From NCBI RefSeq assembly GCF_014696355.1, contig NZ_JACJQA010000019.1, forward strand, positions 17,962 through 81,961: 64,000 nucleotides of DNA, given 5' to 3'. Source of the stretch: Pseudanabaena sp. FACHB-1998. GTDB taxonomy: Bacteria; Cyanobacteriota; Cyanobacteriia; Pseudanabaenales; Pseudanabaenaceae. The notes beneath the pieces are model-generated. The model searched no databases. It had not been told where the DNA came from and saw only the letters and a program-made list of their open reading frames with translations. The translations under genes were made by a program, and so were the position numbers. Positions 17,242 to 25,891 of this stretch are shown here, one piece after another; position 1 is the stretch's first letter, and every line of letters starts with the position of its first letter.

Positions 17242-18441
17242 ATGACCTTAAATGAAATTCAACCCAAAGCACAGGATGCCGTTCTCGGTGGACAGGTCGC
17301 GCCCCCAAGAGGTGGTTTCGTTTTGGGCGGAATTGAAGGAGTGCAACGGCGGCTCCAGAGTCCTGCGATCGCCCAGAAAATCGCCGCCCTTAGAGAAGCT
17401 CTCCACTATGGCGAACACGGTCTCCATCTGATCTTGCAAGCCCTACAGGATGAATCTGTCAAAGTCCAAAAGTCCGCGTTACTTTTGCTATGGCGAAGAC
17501 CTGAAGCATATATTCAGCAAGTGATTGAGCAATATAGCCAATTTCAGTTATTTGATATTGTGCATACTCTGCAAGGTCATCACAATGCGATCGCCTCCCT
17601 TGCTCTTTCACCTAATGGCAGAATTCTTTATAGTGCAGGAGCCGATTTCAGCATTAAGGTATGGGATTTAGGAACCGATGGTCAGAGGGGCAAGCAACTA
17701 GGAACGATACACGGACATCATAATATGGTGAATTCCATCGCACTTAGTAATAACGGGAAACTGCTGGTCAGTGGTAGCCGCGATAAGACAATTAAGCTTT
17801 GGGATGCGCGATCGGGCAAAGAGTTAATTACCCTGACAGGACATATCGGCTATGTCAATTCGGTGGCTTTAACTCCTAACGGACAAATATTAGTTACTGG
17901 CAGTCAAGACACAACTATTAAGCTATGGAACCTGAAAACTGGCAAAGAAATCCACACCCTTCGGGGGCATACGAGTCTGGTGGATTCCGTTGCCCTAAGT
18001 CCTGATGGCAAAGCGATCGCTAGCTGTAGTTGGGATACGTCTATTAAAGTGTGGGATTTACTATCAGGAAAATTACGATGGGAATTTATCGGACATTCGG
18101 CGCGAGTTCTCTCCTTTGCCATTAGTCCCGACGGTAAGATTCTGGTTAGCGGCAGTTTGGACACGCGCATTAAGGTTTGGAGTCTCCAAACTGGTCAAGC
18201 GATCCGCACCCTAGAAGGGCATTGGGGCTGGGTGAAGTCTCTCATTATTAGTCGTGATGGGAAGACGCTGATCAGCTCTAGTTACAAAGAAATGCGGGTT
18301 TGGAATTTAGAAACAGGAGAACTGTTACAAGTTCTCAATGGACATATCAATCTCATTAATGCGATCGCTCTTAGCCCAGATGGACAATTACTAGTTAGTG
18401 GTGGCGAAGATAGTAATATTCATATCTGGCGTGTGCCATAA
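17242..18441 (+). CDS. Seven-bladed WD40 repeat protein with helical N-terminal domain
   Basis: The 399-residue protein starts MTLNEIQPKAQDAVLGGQ, a beginning I recognise from cyanobacterial WD40 proteins. The frame extends upstream to 17173, but the extra 23 residues have no support. Residues 1 to about 105 form a HEAT-like helical domain with VQRRLQSP and LHLILQALQDESVKVQKSALLLLW. Seven WD repeats follow, each with GHxxxVxSxAxSPDG and (V/L)W(D/N)L, enough for one closed propeller. Such proteins are scaffolds, and no enzyme domain is attached. It is divergent from the transketolase-like gene, and a terminator follows at once. Confidence 0.85.
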   Translation: MTLNEIQPKAQDAVLGGQVAPPRGGFVLGGIEGVQRRLQSPAIAQKIAALREALHYGEHGLHLILQALQDESVKVQKSALLLLWRRPEAYIQQVIEQYSQFQLFDIVHTLQGHHNAIASLALSPNGRILYSAGADFSIKVWDLGTDGQRGKQLGTIHGHHNMVNSIALSNNGKLLVSGSRDKTIKLWDARSGKELITLTGHIGYVNSVALTPNGQILVTGSQDTTIKLWNLKTGKEIHTLRGHTSLVDSVALSPDGKAIASCSWDTSIKVWDLLSGKLRWEFIGHSARVLSFAISPDGKILVSGSLDTRIKVWSLQTGQAIRTLEGHWGWVKSLIISRDGKTLISSSYKEMRVWNLETGELLQVLNGHINLINAIALSPDGQLLVSGGEDSNIHIWRVP

Positions 18442-18469
18442 AAAAAGTCGTGCTTCGCACGACTTTTTT
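18441..18469 (+). terminator. Terminator of the WD40 gene
   Basis: A 13-bp perfect stem AAAAAAGTCGTGC with its inverse around TTC, ending in a T-run, starts at the last base of the stop codon. Confidence 0.9.
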
Positions 18470-18551
18470 AGTTTTTTCAGGTGTTATTTAAAGAGAAGAG
18501 TTAGTAGTGGGGGGATGACGCTCACTACGGATTAGCCAGTAAGAAATGAAA

Positions 18552-19451
18552 CTAAGCTTCAACAGCTTTATTTTGCTTTTTGCGTCTAACAGCACGCAAT
18601 CCACCTAAAGCTCCTGCGGCAAGAATACCTGCGATCGCTGGAGGCACAGGCACAGGACGGACTGAGACAGTGTCATTACTGCAATCAAATCCTAAAGTTG
18701 CCAAAAACTGCTTACCTTTATAGCTATCAGGCAAAGTGAAGGCAAAACCAAATGTATTAGGGTTGCTGCTAGTCAAGTTGATTTGAGTAGGGAACAAGCT
18801 ATCAGCTAATTCTAAAGAACTCAAGTTACGAACATTGCCATTATTGAACCTAGTACCAGAATCAATCACATTAGGCAATGAGGGAGAGCCACTTGTGTAG
18901 GGCGCATAGTAAGGATTGCTCCATAAAAGATCGCCAAATCTGGAATCACTACCTGTAGCACTCTTTGCTCTATCGTTATAGTCTTTCAAATTGGGATAAC
19001 CACTGTTATTTCCCGCAACACTTTTACCTGTCACATTAGTGTAAACACCTAGAGGGGTTGTACCAATCCCATCAGCATTAGGTGCAAAACGAACACCAAC
19101 CAAAGAACCTTGAGCAGCCTGAAAACTGCTACCAGAGACAGGGTTGTTAAAGTCTAAAAATAGATCTCCGAAACCTACGTTATTATTGTTGTAGGTGACT
19201 CCATTTATGGAGTTACTTGAGTTAATCCCAACCCAAATTTCATTACCTACAGTCTTAAAGCCAACGCCATAAATATCCCAACGACTATCTGCATTAAATC
19301 CAGAGGGACCAGAGCCATCATAGGAATAGTCATCACGAGCATAGTTCCAACCACTGATGATTGTCCCAGCCTGTGCAGGGAGACTAGAAGCGATCGCCCC
19401 TAAAGAAATTACTACTGCTGAAAGCACTTTTTGTAAAACTGACTTTTTCAT
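18552..19451 (-). CDS. PEP-CTERM-like exosortase-sorted surface protein
   Basis: The 299-residue protein has a signal peptide cleaved probably after PAQA, and a Gly/Asn/Ser-rich extracellular beta domain without Cys pairs. A C-terminal sorting signal VPVPPAIAGILAAGALGGL is followed by RAVRRKK. This tripartite tail (short Pro motif, hydrophobic helix, basic cluster) is the PEP-CTERM design, with VPVPP in place of the usual VPEP. It should be processed by an exosortase and displayed outside the cell or in the matrix. The domain begins with ISGWNYARDDYSYDGSG and has no function I can name. It is flanked by its own promoter gap, so it is monocistronic. Confidence 0.8.
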   Translation of the reverse strand: MKKSVLQKVLSAVVISLGAIASSLPAQAGTIISGWNYARDDYSYDGSGPSGFNADSRWDIYGVGFKTVGNEIWVGINSSNSINGVTYNNNNVGFGDLFLDFNNPVSGSSFQAAQGSLVGVRFAPNADGIGTTPLGVYTNVTGKSVAGNNSGYPNLKDYNDRAKSATGSDSRFGDLLWSNPYYAPYTSGSPSLPNVIDSGTRFNNGNVRNLSSLELADSLFPTQINLTSSNPNTFGFAFTLPDSYKGKQFLATLGFDCSNDTVSVRPVPVPPAIAGILAAGALGGLRAVRRKKQNKAVEA

Positions 19452-19666
19452 CTCTCTTCCCTAAAACCTGACTAAATACTATAAAAAATAGAACTGGGTA
19501 ATTGAGTGAAATTATTCAACTATCCCTTTCATGCTTCTTATAGTCAGCTTTTTCAATCAGTTTGTCATCTAGGCAAAGTTAGCAGAAAGTTATTTCCGAA
19601 CCTTTACTCTGGTTATTCAATAGTTATCTCGCCATAAAAGCTTGTAAAATTAGGATATTTTTTATT

Positions 19667-20587
19667 TTATCCACGTAATTTTTGAATCTGGCGATCGCTT
19701 TGTTGCGCCCATTGCGTATTTTTTTGCTGATTGAAATAGGCTTGCGCTTGGATAAAGGACTGAATCGCTTCCTGCTTTTTACCCAGCTTTGCCTGTGCTA
19801 CACCCATCGTATAAAAAGCTTCTGCATAATCCTTTCGCAATTGTTGCGCCTTAAGTAATTGCGATATCGCTGGCTCTGTTTGTCCTTGAATTAGATAAGC
19901 CGCACCCAAATTATAATAAGCCTCAGCATATTCAGGATTAAGTTGGATGGCTCTAGTGTAATAAGCGATCGCCTTCGGAACATCTCTTTGGGTCTGAAAC
20001 AGTAACCCCAAGTGATAAATGGTTTCAGGGGATTGAGGATTGAGTTTCAGAGCTTGATTAAGATTAGCGATCGCCCCATTCGTATCTTTCTTTTCCTTTA
20101 GTGCTAACCCCAAATTGTAGTAAGCCACAGATAGATTCGGATCAAGGCGAACAGCTCTTTGTAAATTGGGAATTGCTTGATTAGGATCTCCAGACTGCAA
20201 TTGTGCAGCCCCTAAATTGCTATAGGCGATCGCAAACTTGGGATCTAGTCTCGTAGCCCTTTGAAAAGAATGAATCGCTTCCTTTAATTTACCCGCCTGA
20301 GCATGAGCTAAACCAAGGTTGTAATGTGCAGCCGTCAATTCAGGATTTTTTTTAATCGCCGCCCGAAAAATTACTACTGCTCCTTCCAGATTTCCCAGCC
20401 GTACATAGGCATTACCCCGTTCCAAAAGTTGATCGGCAGTTTCATTGGGTGGCACAACAATTTCTTGCTGAATCTGTACTTTTTGCGGTGGCTTTTGGCG
20501 CAACTGAGCGATCATCTGGGCGATCGCCAGATCAGCATAAGCACTAACAACCAAGCCCGACGCGAGAACTGCCAAAACTGCTTTCAT
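19667..20587 (-). CDS. Secreted or periplasmic TPR protein
   Basis: I chose the ATG at 20585-20587 because it begins a clear signal peptide (MKAVLAVLASGLVVSAYADL, cleavage near AIA). The frame continues 13 residues upstream without support. The 306-residue product has about seven TPR units from residue 50 to the end, with the repeated pattern AYYNLGxAxxxxGxxxxAIxxxxxAxxLxP. TPR arrays hold protein complexes together. The N-terminal Pro/Gln-rich piece after the signal is a linker. The gene is divergent from trpG, with a 24-bp palindrome in the shared region. Confidence 0.85.
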   Translation of the reverse strand: MKAVLAVLASGLVVSAYADLAIAQMIAQLRQKPPQKVQIQQEIVVPPNETADQLLERGNAYVRLGNLEGAVVIFRAAIKKNPELTAAHYNLGLAHAQAGKLKEAIHSFQRATRLDPKFAIAYSNLGAAQLQSGDPNQAIPNLQRAVRLDPNLSVAYYNLGLALKEKKDTNGAIANLNQALKLNPQSPETIYHLGLLFQTQRDVPKAIAYYTRAIQLNPEYAEAYYNLGAAYLIQGQTEPAISQLLKAQQLRKDYAEAFYTMGVAQAKLGKKQEAIQSFIQAQAYFNQQKNTQWAQQSDRQIQKLRG

Positions 20588-20640
20588 AAAAATCAAATTT
20601 CGAGTTATTGCCAGCCGAATGCCCAAATATTATATATTAC

Positions 20641-20698
20641 CCCCAAATAGTTTGTGAGACTGCGCCCTAAGAGACGCAGTCTCACAAACTATTTGGGG
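20641..20698. repeat. 24-bp perfect palindrome between divergent genes
   Basis: The arms at 20641-20664 and 20675-20698 are exact inverse complements with a 10-base loop. It lies 54 bp upstream of the TPR gene and 145 bp upstream of trpG, so it is in promoter or leader sequence of both and follows no gene end. A second small stem (CCTTGCT/AGCAAGG) lies at about 20702-20729. Confidence 0.8.
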
Positions 20699-20842
20699 TT
20701 TACCTTGCTAAAGCGAAGCCCCAGCAAGGCAAATGATAAAGAGAGAGTCGCCAAAGAATGTTAGATTGATAAAGCTGAAAAGCTCTGAATATCGGCGCGA
20801 TCGTCACTAAATCTGAGCTTCATAACTACAATCACCGTTACC

Positions 20843-21445
20843 ATGATTCTCGTTATCGACAACTACGACAGCTTTACTTATAACCTCGTCCAGTACCTTG
20901 GGGAACTGTTGCCAGAGTTTCCTGAATTAGGGGAAATTGTAGTTAAGCGCAATGATGAAATAAATATTGAGCAAGTAAAAGAACTTCATCCCGCAGGGGT
21001 CGTAATTTCACCAGGGCCGGGGAGACCAGAGGAAGCAGGTGTGTCCCTCGATATCATCACCGAGATGGGAGCAACCACCCCAATTTTAGGCGTATGTCTG
21101 GGGCATCAGAGTATGGGTTTAATCTACGGCGGTAAAGTTGTTTCAGCCCCATACCTTATGCATGGCAAAACTTCGCAAATCTATCATACGGGAGTAGGAA
21201 TTTTAGAGGGACTAGCGAATCCGTTTACGGCGACTCGCTATCATAGCCTCGTCATCGAGCGCCAAAATTGCCCAGATGTACTAGAAATAACAGCATGGAC
21301 GGAAGATGACATAATTATGGGAGTCCGACATAAGCAATATCCCCATGTACAAGGTGTGCAGTTTCACCCTGAAAGCATCCTGACCGAAGCTGGTAGAGAT
21401 CTCTTGAGAAACTTCCTAAAGGGGTTGAGCGTCACCCGCCAGTAA
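20843..21445 (+). CDS. trpG: Anthranilate/aminodeoxychorismate synthase glutamine amidotransferase subunit
   Basis: The 200-residue class I glutamine amidotransferase starts MILVIDNYDSFTYNLVQYLG. It has the oxyanion strand SPGPGRPEEAG, nucleophile Cys85 in GVCLGHQ, and His175/Glu177 in FHPES. It frees ammonia from glutamine for the chorismate-using partner (TrpE, or PabB in folate synthesis). In cyanobacteria one such subunit may serve both. The partner is not in this window. The last codons and the stop lie within a 23-bp palindrome that separates it from the next gene. Confidence 0.93.
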   Translation: MILVIDNYDSFTYNLVQYLGELLPEFPELGEIVVKRNDEINIEQVKELHPAGVVISPGPGRPEEAGVSLDIITEMGATTPILGVCLGHQSMGLIYGGKVVSAPYLMHGKTSQIYHTGVGILEGLANPFTATRYHSLVIERQNCPDVLEITAWTEDDIIMGVRHKQYPHVQGVQFHPESILTEAGRDLLRNFLKGLSVTRQ

Positions 21446-21493
21446 TACCAAAACAGAAAATGGCGATGCAATTTTCTGTTTTGGTATTACTGG
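21439..21493 (+). terminator. 23-bp perfect palindrome containing the trpG stop
   Basis: The arms at 21439-21461 and 21471-21493 are exact inverse complements. The left arm holds the last codon and the TAA of trpG. No T-run follows, but the stem is long enough to block elongation or protect the mRNA end. Confidence 0.7.
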
Positions 21494-21546
21494 GTTTGGT
21501 TTTTAGTTCGCAAAATCAATTTACAAAATCATTAATTAACAACAAC

Positions 21547-22329
21547 ATGCGCCGCAGACAAATTCTTCGACTAGCCCAAGGTGGAATCATCTCAGCATTT
21601 ACTGGGGGAATAATTGCCGATGCTGCTAACTCTCAAACCAATGCCACCTTAAAGTTAGAGTGGCTAGGGCATATGTCATTTTTAGTTTCAGGCGATGGTG
21701 TCCGTTTCTTAACTCATCCCTTCCGTCCTGCGGGTTGTACCGCGAAGTTACCTGCGCCAAAAGCTGCATCTGATTACATTTTGATTAGTTCGCGCTTACT
21801 TGATGAGGGCTATCTAGAAAATCTTGCTAAAGACACAAGGGTATTGTCGGAGCCAGGTTCTTACAATATTAAGGGGCTGAATATCCAAGGTATTGCAATG
21901 GATCACGATCGCATTGGTGGTCGTCGTTTTGGGCGTAATGTGGCTTGGCGTTGGAAGCAATCGGGAATTTTTGTCTTGCATTTAGGCGGAGCTGCTGCAC
22001 CGATCACCCAATCTCAAAGAATTTTAATGGGTCGTCCTGATGTGTTGATTTTACCAATCGGGGGCAATGCTCAAAGTAGTGAGCCAACTCAGGCTAAGGC
22101 ATATTCCCCAGAGGAAGCTAAAGCGATCGTGCAAGAACTGAATCCGCGCATTGTGATTCCTGTTTACTATCGTAGTGACAAGTCCAGTCAATCCTGCCAG
22201 CTCGCCTCCGTTGATGAGTTTCTAGCGCTGATGCCCAAGGATAGTATCCAGAAATTAGATGGCTCAGTTTTAGAATTAAGCCCCAAAAATCTACCTCAAA
22301 CAACCGTTGTCAGAGTATTAAAGGCTTAG
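21547..22329 (+). CDS. Tat-exported MBL-fold protein lacking the metal-binding motif
   Basis: I place the start at ATG 21547 because it begins a twin-arginine signal (MRRRQILRLAQGGIISAFTGG). The upstream ATG at 21460 lies inside a palindrome. The 260-residue product follows the UlaG-like metallo-beta-lactamase layout: LEWLGHMSFLVSGDGVRFLTHPF, LHLGGAAAPI, RPDVLILPIGGN and RIVIPVYY. However, the position of the HxHxDH zinc motif reads ISSRLLDEG, and the usual DPF is HPF. It therefore probably does not bind zinc in the usual way. I recall similar proteins in other cyanobacteria, so this looks like a conserved form and not a local decay. Its role is unknown; it would act in the periplasm or thylakoid lumen. 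Confidence 0.75.
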   Translation: MRRRQILRLAQGGIISAFTGGIIADAANSQTNATLKLEWLGHMSFLVSGDGVRFLTHPFRPAGCTAKLPAPKAASDYILISSRLLDEGYLENLAKDTRVLSEPGSYNIKGLNIQGIAMDHDRIGGRRFGRNVAWRWKQSGIFVLHLGGAAAPITQSQRILMGRPDVLILPIGGNAQSSEPTQAKAYSPEEAKAIVQELNPRIVIPVYYRSDKSSQSCQLASVDEFLALMPKDSIQKLDGSVLELSPKNLPQTTVVRVLKA

Positions 22330-22337
22330 CACCCAAC

Positions 22338-22384
22338 CCAAAAAGTTTAAAAGCGTTGCAAAGCAACGCTTTTAAACTTTTTGG
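22338..22384 (+). terminator. Terminator after the MBL-fold gene
   Basis: A 22-bp perfect stem (22338-22359 with 22363-22384), loop AAA, has a T-rich right arm. Confidence 0.85.
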
Positions 22385-22386
22385 AT

Positions 22387-22415
22387 AAAAAAGCTGTGCA
22401 AAACACAGCTTTTTT
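22387..22415 (-). terminator. Terminator of the L,D-transpeptidase gene
   Basis: A 12-bp stem AAAAAAGCTGTG/CACAGCTTTTTT abuts the end of the leftward gene, so the convergent pair has one terminator each. Confidence 0.8.
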
Positions 22416-23533
22416 TATGGCGACACTCTTACGACTGTGCCTGTCTGCACTTGACTAAATAACTCGCGGATATCTTCGTTATACATCCGAATACAGCCAT
22501 GAGAAGCAGCCGTACCCACAGATGCACGATTCGGAGTTCCATGAAATCCAGACCAGTTTGTGCCATCTGTCCAAAAGCCAATCCAGCGATCGCCTAAGGG
22601 ATTTTCAGGATCTTTGCTAGCAATGACATCGCCTGTAAAGGGATTTTGCCAAGATGGATATTCAATGGTTTGTAAAACTCGATGGTTACCAACTGGCGTA
22701 CTCCAACCCTGACGACCGACAGCTACAGGATAAGTTTTTAAAGGAATTTCCCCATGAAAAGCAGTAACAGTGCGGCGGCTGATACTTACCTCTAGCCTTG
22801 TAATTTGCAAAAGATCGCGATCCCAGAGTTGGCGATTGGGGTTGATGGTGTAGGGCGATTTTAGTAGGGGTAATTTTTTCTGATAAGCCAAAGCTTGATA
22901 AAGCAATACTGCTAATTCGCTTTTAGAGATTGCATCTTTGGGTTCAAGAATGCGCGGATCAGGATAATTGGTAACTAAACTTTCCTGAGTAAGGGCGGCG
23001 ATCGCGGGAATAGCATAGTCTGGAACCTGATTGGCATCTCGATACATTGAGAGCAAATAGGTTTGCGGATTTTTAGGGGTTTTCGGGTTGAGATTAAGTT
23101 CGCGGGCGATCGCTACTAACACTTCCGCCTTGGTCGCTGGCTCATTCAGCCGAGTGGTAATTTTAGGAGATTTGGAATTAGCAAAGGCAAGGTCTAATAA
23201 ATTGGCAAGTTCTGCACGGGTAACTTGGCGATCGGGCTGAAATAAACTAATCCCATCGGGAGAAATCAAAACATTACTTAAGCTTGATTGCGTCAGCAAA
23301 CCTTCGACAAATAAACGTGACCAATGCTTTTGCAGGTCTAAAAACAAATATTGATTGGAGTTAGCTTTGGGAGCAGACTTCGTTGCAGTTACAGGGATAT
23401 TTGCCCAACTGCTTTGATCTGAGCGATCGCTAATTAAAAAAGTGCCGCCCAATATATTGGCAGCGATAGCAACGCGCAAACAAGAAGTGAAAAGATATTG
23501 CTGATTTGGCGATCGCCTTCTCATAATTTTCAA
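22415..23533 (-). CDS. L,D-transpeptidase (YkuD) with SLH-like N-terminal region
   Basis: The 372-residue protein has a short N-terminal signal or anchor (about residues 14-38). Two to three S-layer-homology-like segments follow, such as FLDLQKHWSRLFVEGLL and FQPDRQVTRAELANLLDLAF. A YkuD domain lies from about 245 to the end, with the active site HGTPNRASVGTAASHGCIRM, where Cys347 is the nucleophile. It cross-links peptidoglycan stem peptides or attaches proteins to the wall in the periplasm. The SLH part would hold it at the wall. Met4 (MRRRSPNQQ) is an alternative start. Confidence 0.87.
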   Translation of the reverse strand: MKIMRRRSPNQQYLFTSCLRVAIAANILGGTFLISDRSDQSSWANIPVTATKSAPKANSNQYLFLDLQKHWSRLFVEGLLTQSSLSNVLISPDGISLFQPDRQVTRAELANLLDLAFANSKSPKITTRLNEPATKAEVLVAIARELNLNPKTPKNPQTYLLSMYRDANQVPDYAIPAIAALTQESLVTNYPDPRILEPKDAISKSELAVLLYQALAYQKKLPLLKSPYTINPNRQLWDRDLLQITRLEVSISRRTVTAFHGEIPLKTYPVAVGRQGWSTPVGNHRVLQTIEYPSWQNPFTGDVIASKDPENPLGDRWIGFWTDGTNWSGFHGTPNRASVGTAASHGCIRMYNEDIRELFSQVQTGTVVRVSP

Positions 23534-23625
23534 TTGCTATTGCGTTTAAGGTTGACTTAATGATCCAGAGTAGCTATGCAGTCTAACATATTGCATTAAA
23601 AAGCCCACTCCATTAAATTGAAGCT

Positions 23626-24972
23626 TTAAGCAAACTTCTGATGAATCATCTCAATTACTTGTGCCTCTTCAGGGGTCATGATGCCATCTAACATCGCAAA
23701 TTTCTGACATTGGGCAAACAAAGATAACGCATACGCTGGCTTAAGATCCTCTAATAACATCTCCAACGGAAGTGGTGAATCTATATACTCAGCGATCGCA
23801 TCAATTGATTCTGGTCTAAGACTTGCTGATTTTAAATCAGCTAAAACACTTTCTTTACTTCTACCTTGATTGCCCGCCAAGATCACATGAACGAGAATTT
23901 GATCGATAATCTGTTCTTGTGGAATCGCACTTTTTAAACGCTCTTCACTATCTACTTGAATGTCTACTAATTTTTCTTCAAAGTTGACAGGGTTTAGTTT
24001 TGCTTCGTAAAAAGAACAACTCGCTTGACCAAGTGTGTAAAGCATTACTGCATCTGAACTTGCAGCAATCACAGCTCCTGCAAGGGGAATATTTCGTAGC
24101 AGTCCTAATCCTGCTTTGATTGCCATTTTGCCGCCAAAAGCTAACCCGAATACGGCGACAACTTCTCCTTTTCTAGCGGGGTCTTTAAGATCCATTCCAT
24201 AGGCACAGGCAATTTGATAAACCATCTCAGCTTGGAGCGAAGTGGTCGCAGCCAGATCAACTGCAAATAATGCTGCGGCAGAACCAGGAACAATCGTAGT
24301 AGCAAATCCAGACGCACCCGCAAACACGGCTTTTTGTCCAATGATTCTCTGTGCGATTTGATAGGCTGACTCGTTGGGATATTTTTGTTTTAAGTTCTGT
24401 ACCTCGGCTTCTGATGCTGCCGCATCTACCTGATCTAATATTTTCAAAAACCAATCAGCATTAAAGATCCCCGCAGCTTTCCGAATTAAAGAATTATTCC
24501 CAACAACCTCGATCGCAGATCCTGCGCTACTAGTTGCCGATGAAATTCCACCAACAACAGCACCACCAACTGTTTGAGTAAATGCACCAGCCGCACCGCC
24601 AATTGCTCCTGCGGTTGCCACAGCAGCTCCACCGACGGCACTTCCAACAGAGCCAGCTACACCACCAACAGCACTTCCCGCACTAACGATCGCACCGCCA
24701 ACATTTCCCGCCGCACCCGCGACATTATCACCAATCACACTCGCCGCTCCACCTACAGCATTTCCAAGCGATCCAGCCGCACCCGCAACATTACCGCCAA
24801 CTGCACTAGCTGCATTACCAACTGCTCCTGCGGCTCCTGCAACCGCACCAAATGCCCCATCCCACCAATTACCTTTTTGTGATTTCTCACTAGTTACCGT
24901 AATTGCAGAGTCCGTTGTAGTAACTTCTTCGTTTAATTGAGAATTGTCAACGGACTCAGGAAGATTAGTCAT
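23626..24972 (-). CDS. Glycine/alanine-zipper protein with EcsC-like and TerB-like regions
   Basis: The 448-residue protein has an acidic N-terminus, then about 115 residues (38-153) made almost only of Gly, Ala, Val, Ser and Asn with recurring VAGAAG and SAVGG units, a glycine-zipper-like low-complexity membrane segment. Residues about 165-330 resemble EcsC family proteins (AQRIIGQKAVFAGASGF, TTIVPGSAAALFAVDLAATT, AEMVYQIACAYGMDL). The C-terminal 60 residues end in FAMLDGIMTPEEAQVIEMIH, an acidic helical piece of TerB style. I cannot name a function; membrane association is likely. No operon partner is evident, since the neighbouring gene pair starts about 115 bp away with its own spacing. 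Confidence 0.7.
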   Translation of the reverse strand: MTNLPESVDNSQLNEEVTTTDSAITVTSEKSQKGNWWDGAFGAVAGAAGAVGNAASAVGGNVAGAAGSLGNAVGGAASVIGDNVAGAAGNVGGAIVSAGSAVGGVAGSVGSAVGGAAVATAGAIGGAAGAFTQTVGGAVVGGISSATSSAGSAIEVVGNNSLIRKAAGIFNADWFLKILDQVDAAASEAEVQNLKQKYPNESAYQIAQRIIGQKAVFAGASGFATTIVPGSAAALFAVDLAATTSLQAEMVYQIACAYGMDLKDPARKGEVVAVFGLAFGGKMAIKAGLGLLRNIPLAGAVIAASSDAVMLYTLGQASCSFYEAKLNPVNFEEKLVDIQVDSEERLKSAIPQEQIIDQILVHVILAGNQGRSKESVLADLKSASLRPESIDAIAEYIDSPLPLEMLLEDLKPAYALSLFAQCQKFAMLDGIMTPEEAQVIEMIHQKFA

Positions 24973-25087
24973 ATTCTTGTTGTCTATTAAATTAATTACT
25001 TGTGTTTCAGGTTTGATATCAGATTTAAGCTTAGTAAAAATCGATTGAGGTATGGCTGTATTCAGTTTTAAGACTCACAAACAATAA

Positions 25088-25480
25088 CTAAGGAATAAAA
25101 ATACGACCCGCCCCTAAATAGTTATCTATATCAAGACCAATTTCTATCAAACTAGCCACACATTTTTCTCGATACACTTTCTCATCAAGTCGCTCCACAT
25201 TACTAATAGTTACAACTGGAAGACTGAGATCTGTATTTTTTTCACGAATTGTCTGCTCTAAAGAAGTTTTCCCCTTCATATTTCTATTAGCAGTAATCAA
25301 AATCATTTGACTTTGTTGAGCAAAATTCCAGACTAACAGATCACTACTATCACGAGGTAAACCCACATCCTCAAATTGTAGAAATTTAATTTCTATTAGC
25401 TCCAGCCAACCTTCAGCCGCCACAACACCCCAAATGATTAAAGATTTACCTTTGAGATTGTAATCAATTAAAAACTTCAT
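25088..25480 (-). CDS. PIN-like DUF5615-type protein (possible toxin)
   Basis: The 130-residue protein begins MKFLIDYNLKGKSLIIWG and contains EDVGLPRDSSDLLVWNFAQQ and MILITANRNMKG. The Asp at position 6 and the later acidic residues fit the PIN-like fold of DUF5615 and Mut7-C proteins, which are suspected RNases. The start overlaps the end of the upstream DUF433-type gene by 4 bp (ATGA), so the two are translationally coupled. Together they have the layout of a toxin-antitoxin pair. Toxicity is inferred, not shown. Confidence 0.7.
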   Translation of the reverse strand: MKFLIDYNLKGKSLIIWGVVAAEGWLELIEIKFLQFEDVGLPRDSSDLLVWNFAQQSQMILITANRNMKGKTSLEQTIREKNTDLSLPVVTISNVERLDEKVYREKCVASLIEIGLDIDNYLGAGRIFIP

Positions 25481-25860
25481 GCTTCAGTAGCTAGTCTAGC
25501 TTTCCAACTTTGCAATTTTTCCCATGCTTTTTTATTTTCAGGTCTAGGAGTACGATTAGTTGCTTGAGAAAATCTTTCTTTATTGATTTCTTCCCAATAA
25601 TGGCGATTTATATCAGATTCTTGCAAAACCTGTTGATACTCTGAGTCCAACTGTTCTCGATGATTTTCAATATAGGCGATCGCTGAACTGAATTGGTGAT
25701 CAGTAATATAAAAAAAATAATTGCGAATTAACTTTACAGGATAACCAGCATGAATATAATCCATCAAGTCATATAGGGTAATCCGAGTACCATTAATAGT
25801 AAGTCCTCTTTCTGTTCGGACAATATCTGACTTGTCTTGAATAGCTCTCATATTCGCCAC
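25477..25860 (-). CDS. DUF433-type protein (possible antitoxin)
   Basis: The 127-residue protein has a DUF433-like helix-turn-helix core with DIVRTERGLTINGTRITLYD, LMDYIHAGYPVKLI and FSSAIAYIENHREQL. The C-terminal 50 residues are polar and rich in Trp, Lys and Glu. DUF433 proteins commonly precede DUF5615 PIN-like genes and are taken as their antitoxins and autorepressors. Here the partner overlaps by 4 bp. The pair lies downstream of psaB on the same strand, separated by a terminator-like hairpin. Confidence 0.7.
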   Translation of the reverse strand: MANMRAIQDKSDIVRTERGLTINGTRITLYDLMDYIHAGYPVKLIRNYFFYITDHQFSSAIAYIENHREQLDSEYQQVLQESDINRHYWEEINKERFSQATNRTPRPENKKAWEKLQSWKARLATEA

Positions 25861-25891
25861 TCTTATAAATATTAGATATTATAGCTTTTAC

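Noticed and set aside
24574..24882. Ser/Thr/Cys-rich plus-strand frame
   Set aside because: It is the reverse reading of the Gly/Ala repeat of the minus-strand gene and has no independent support.
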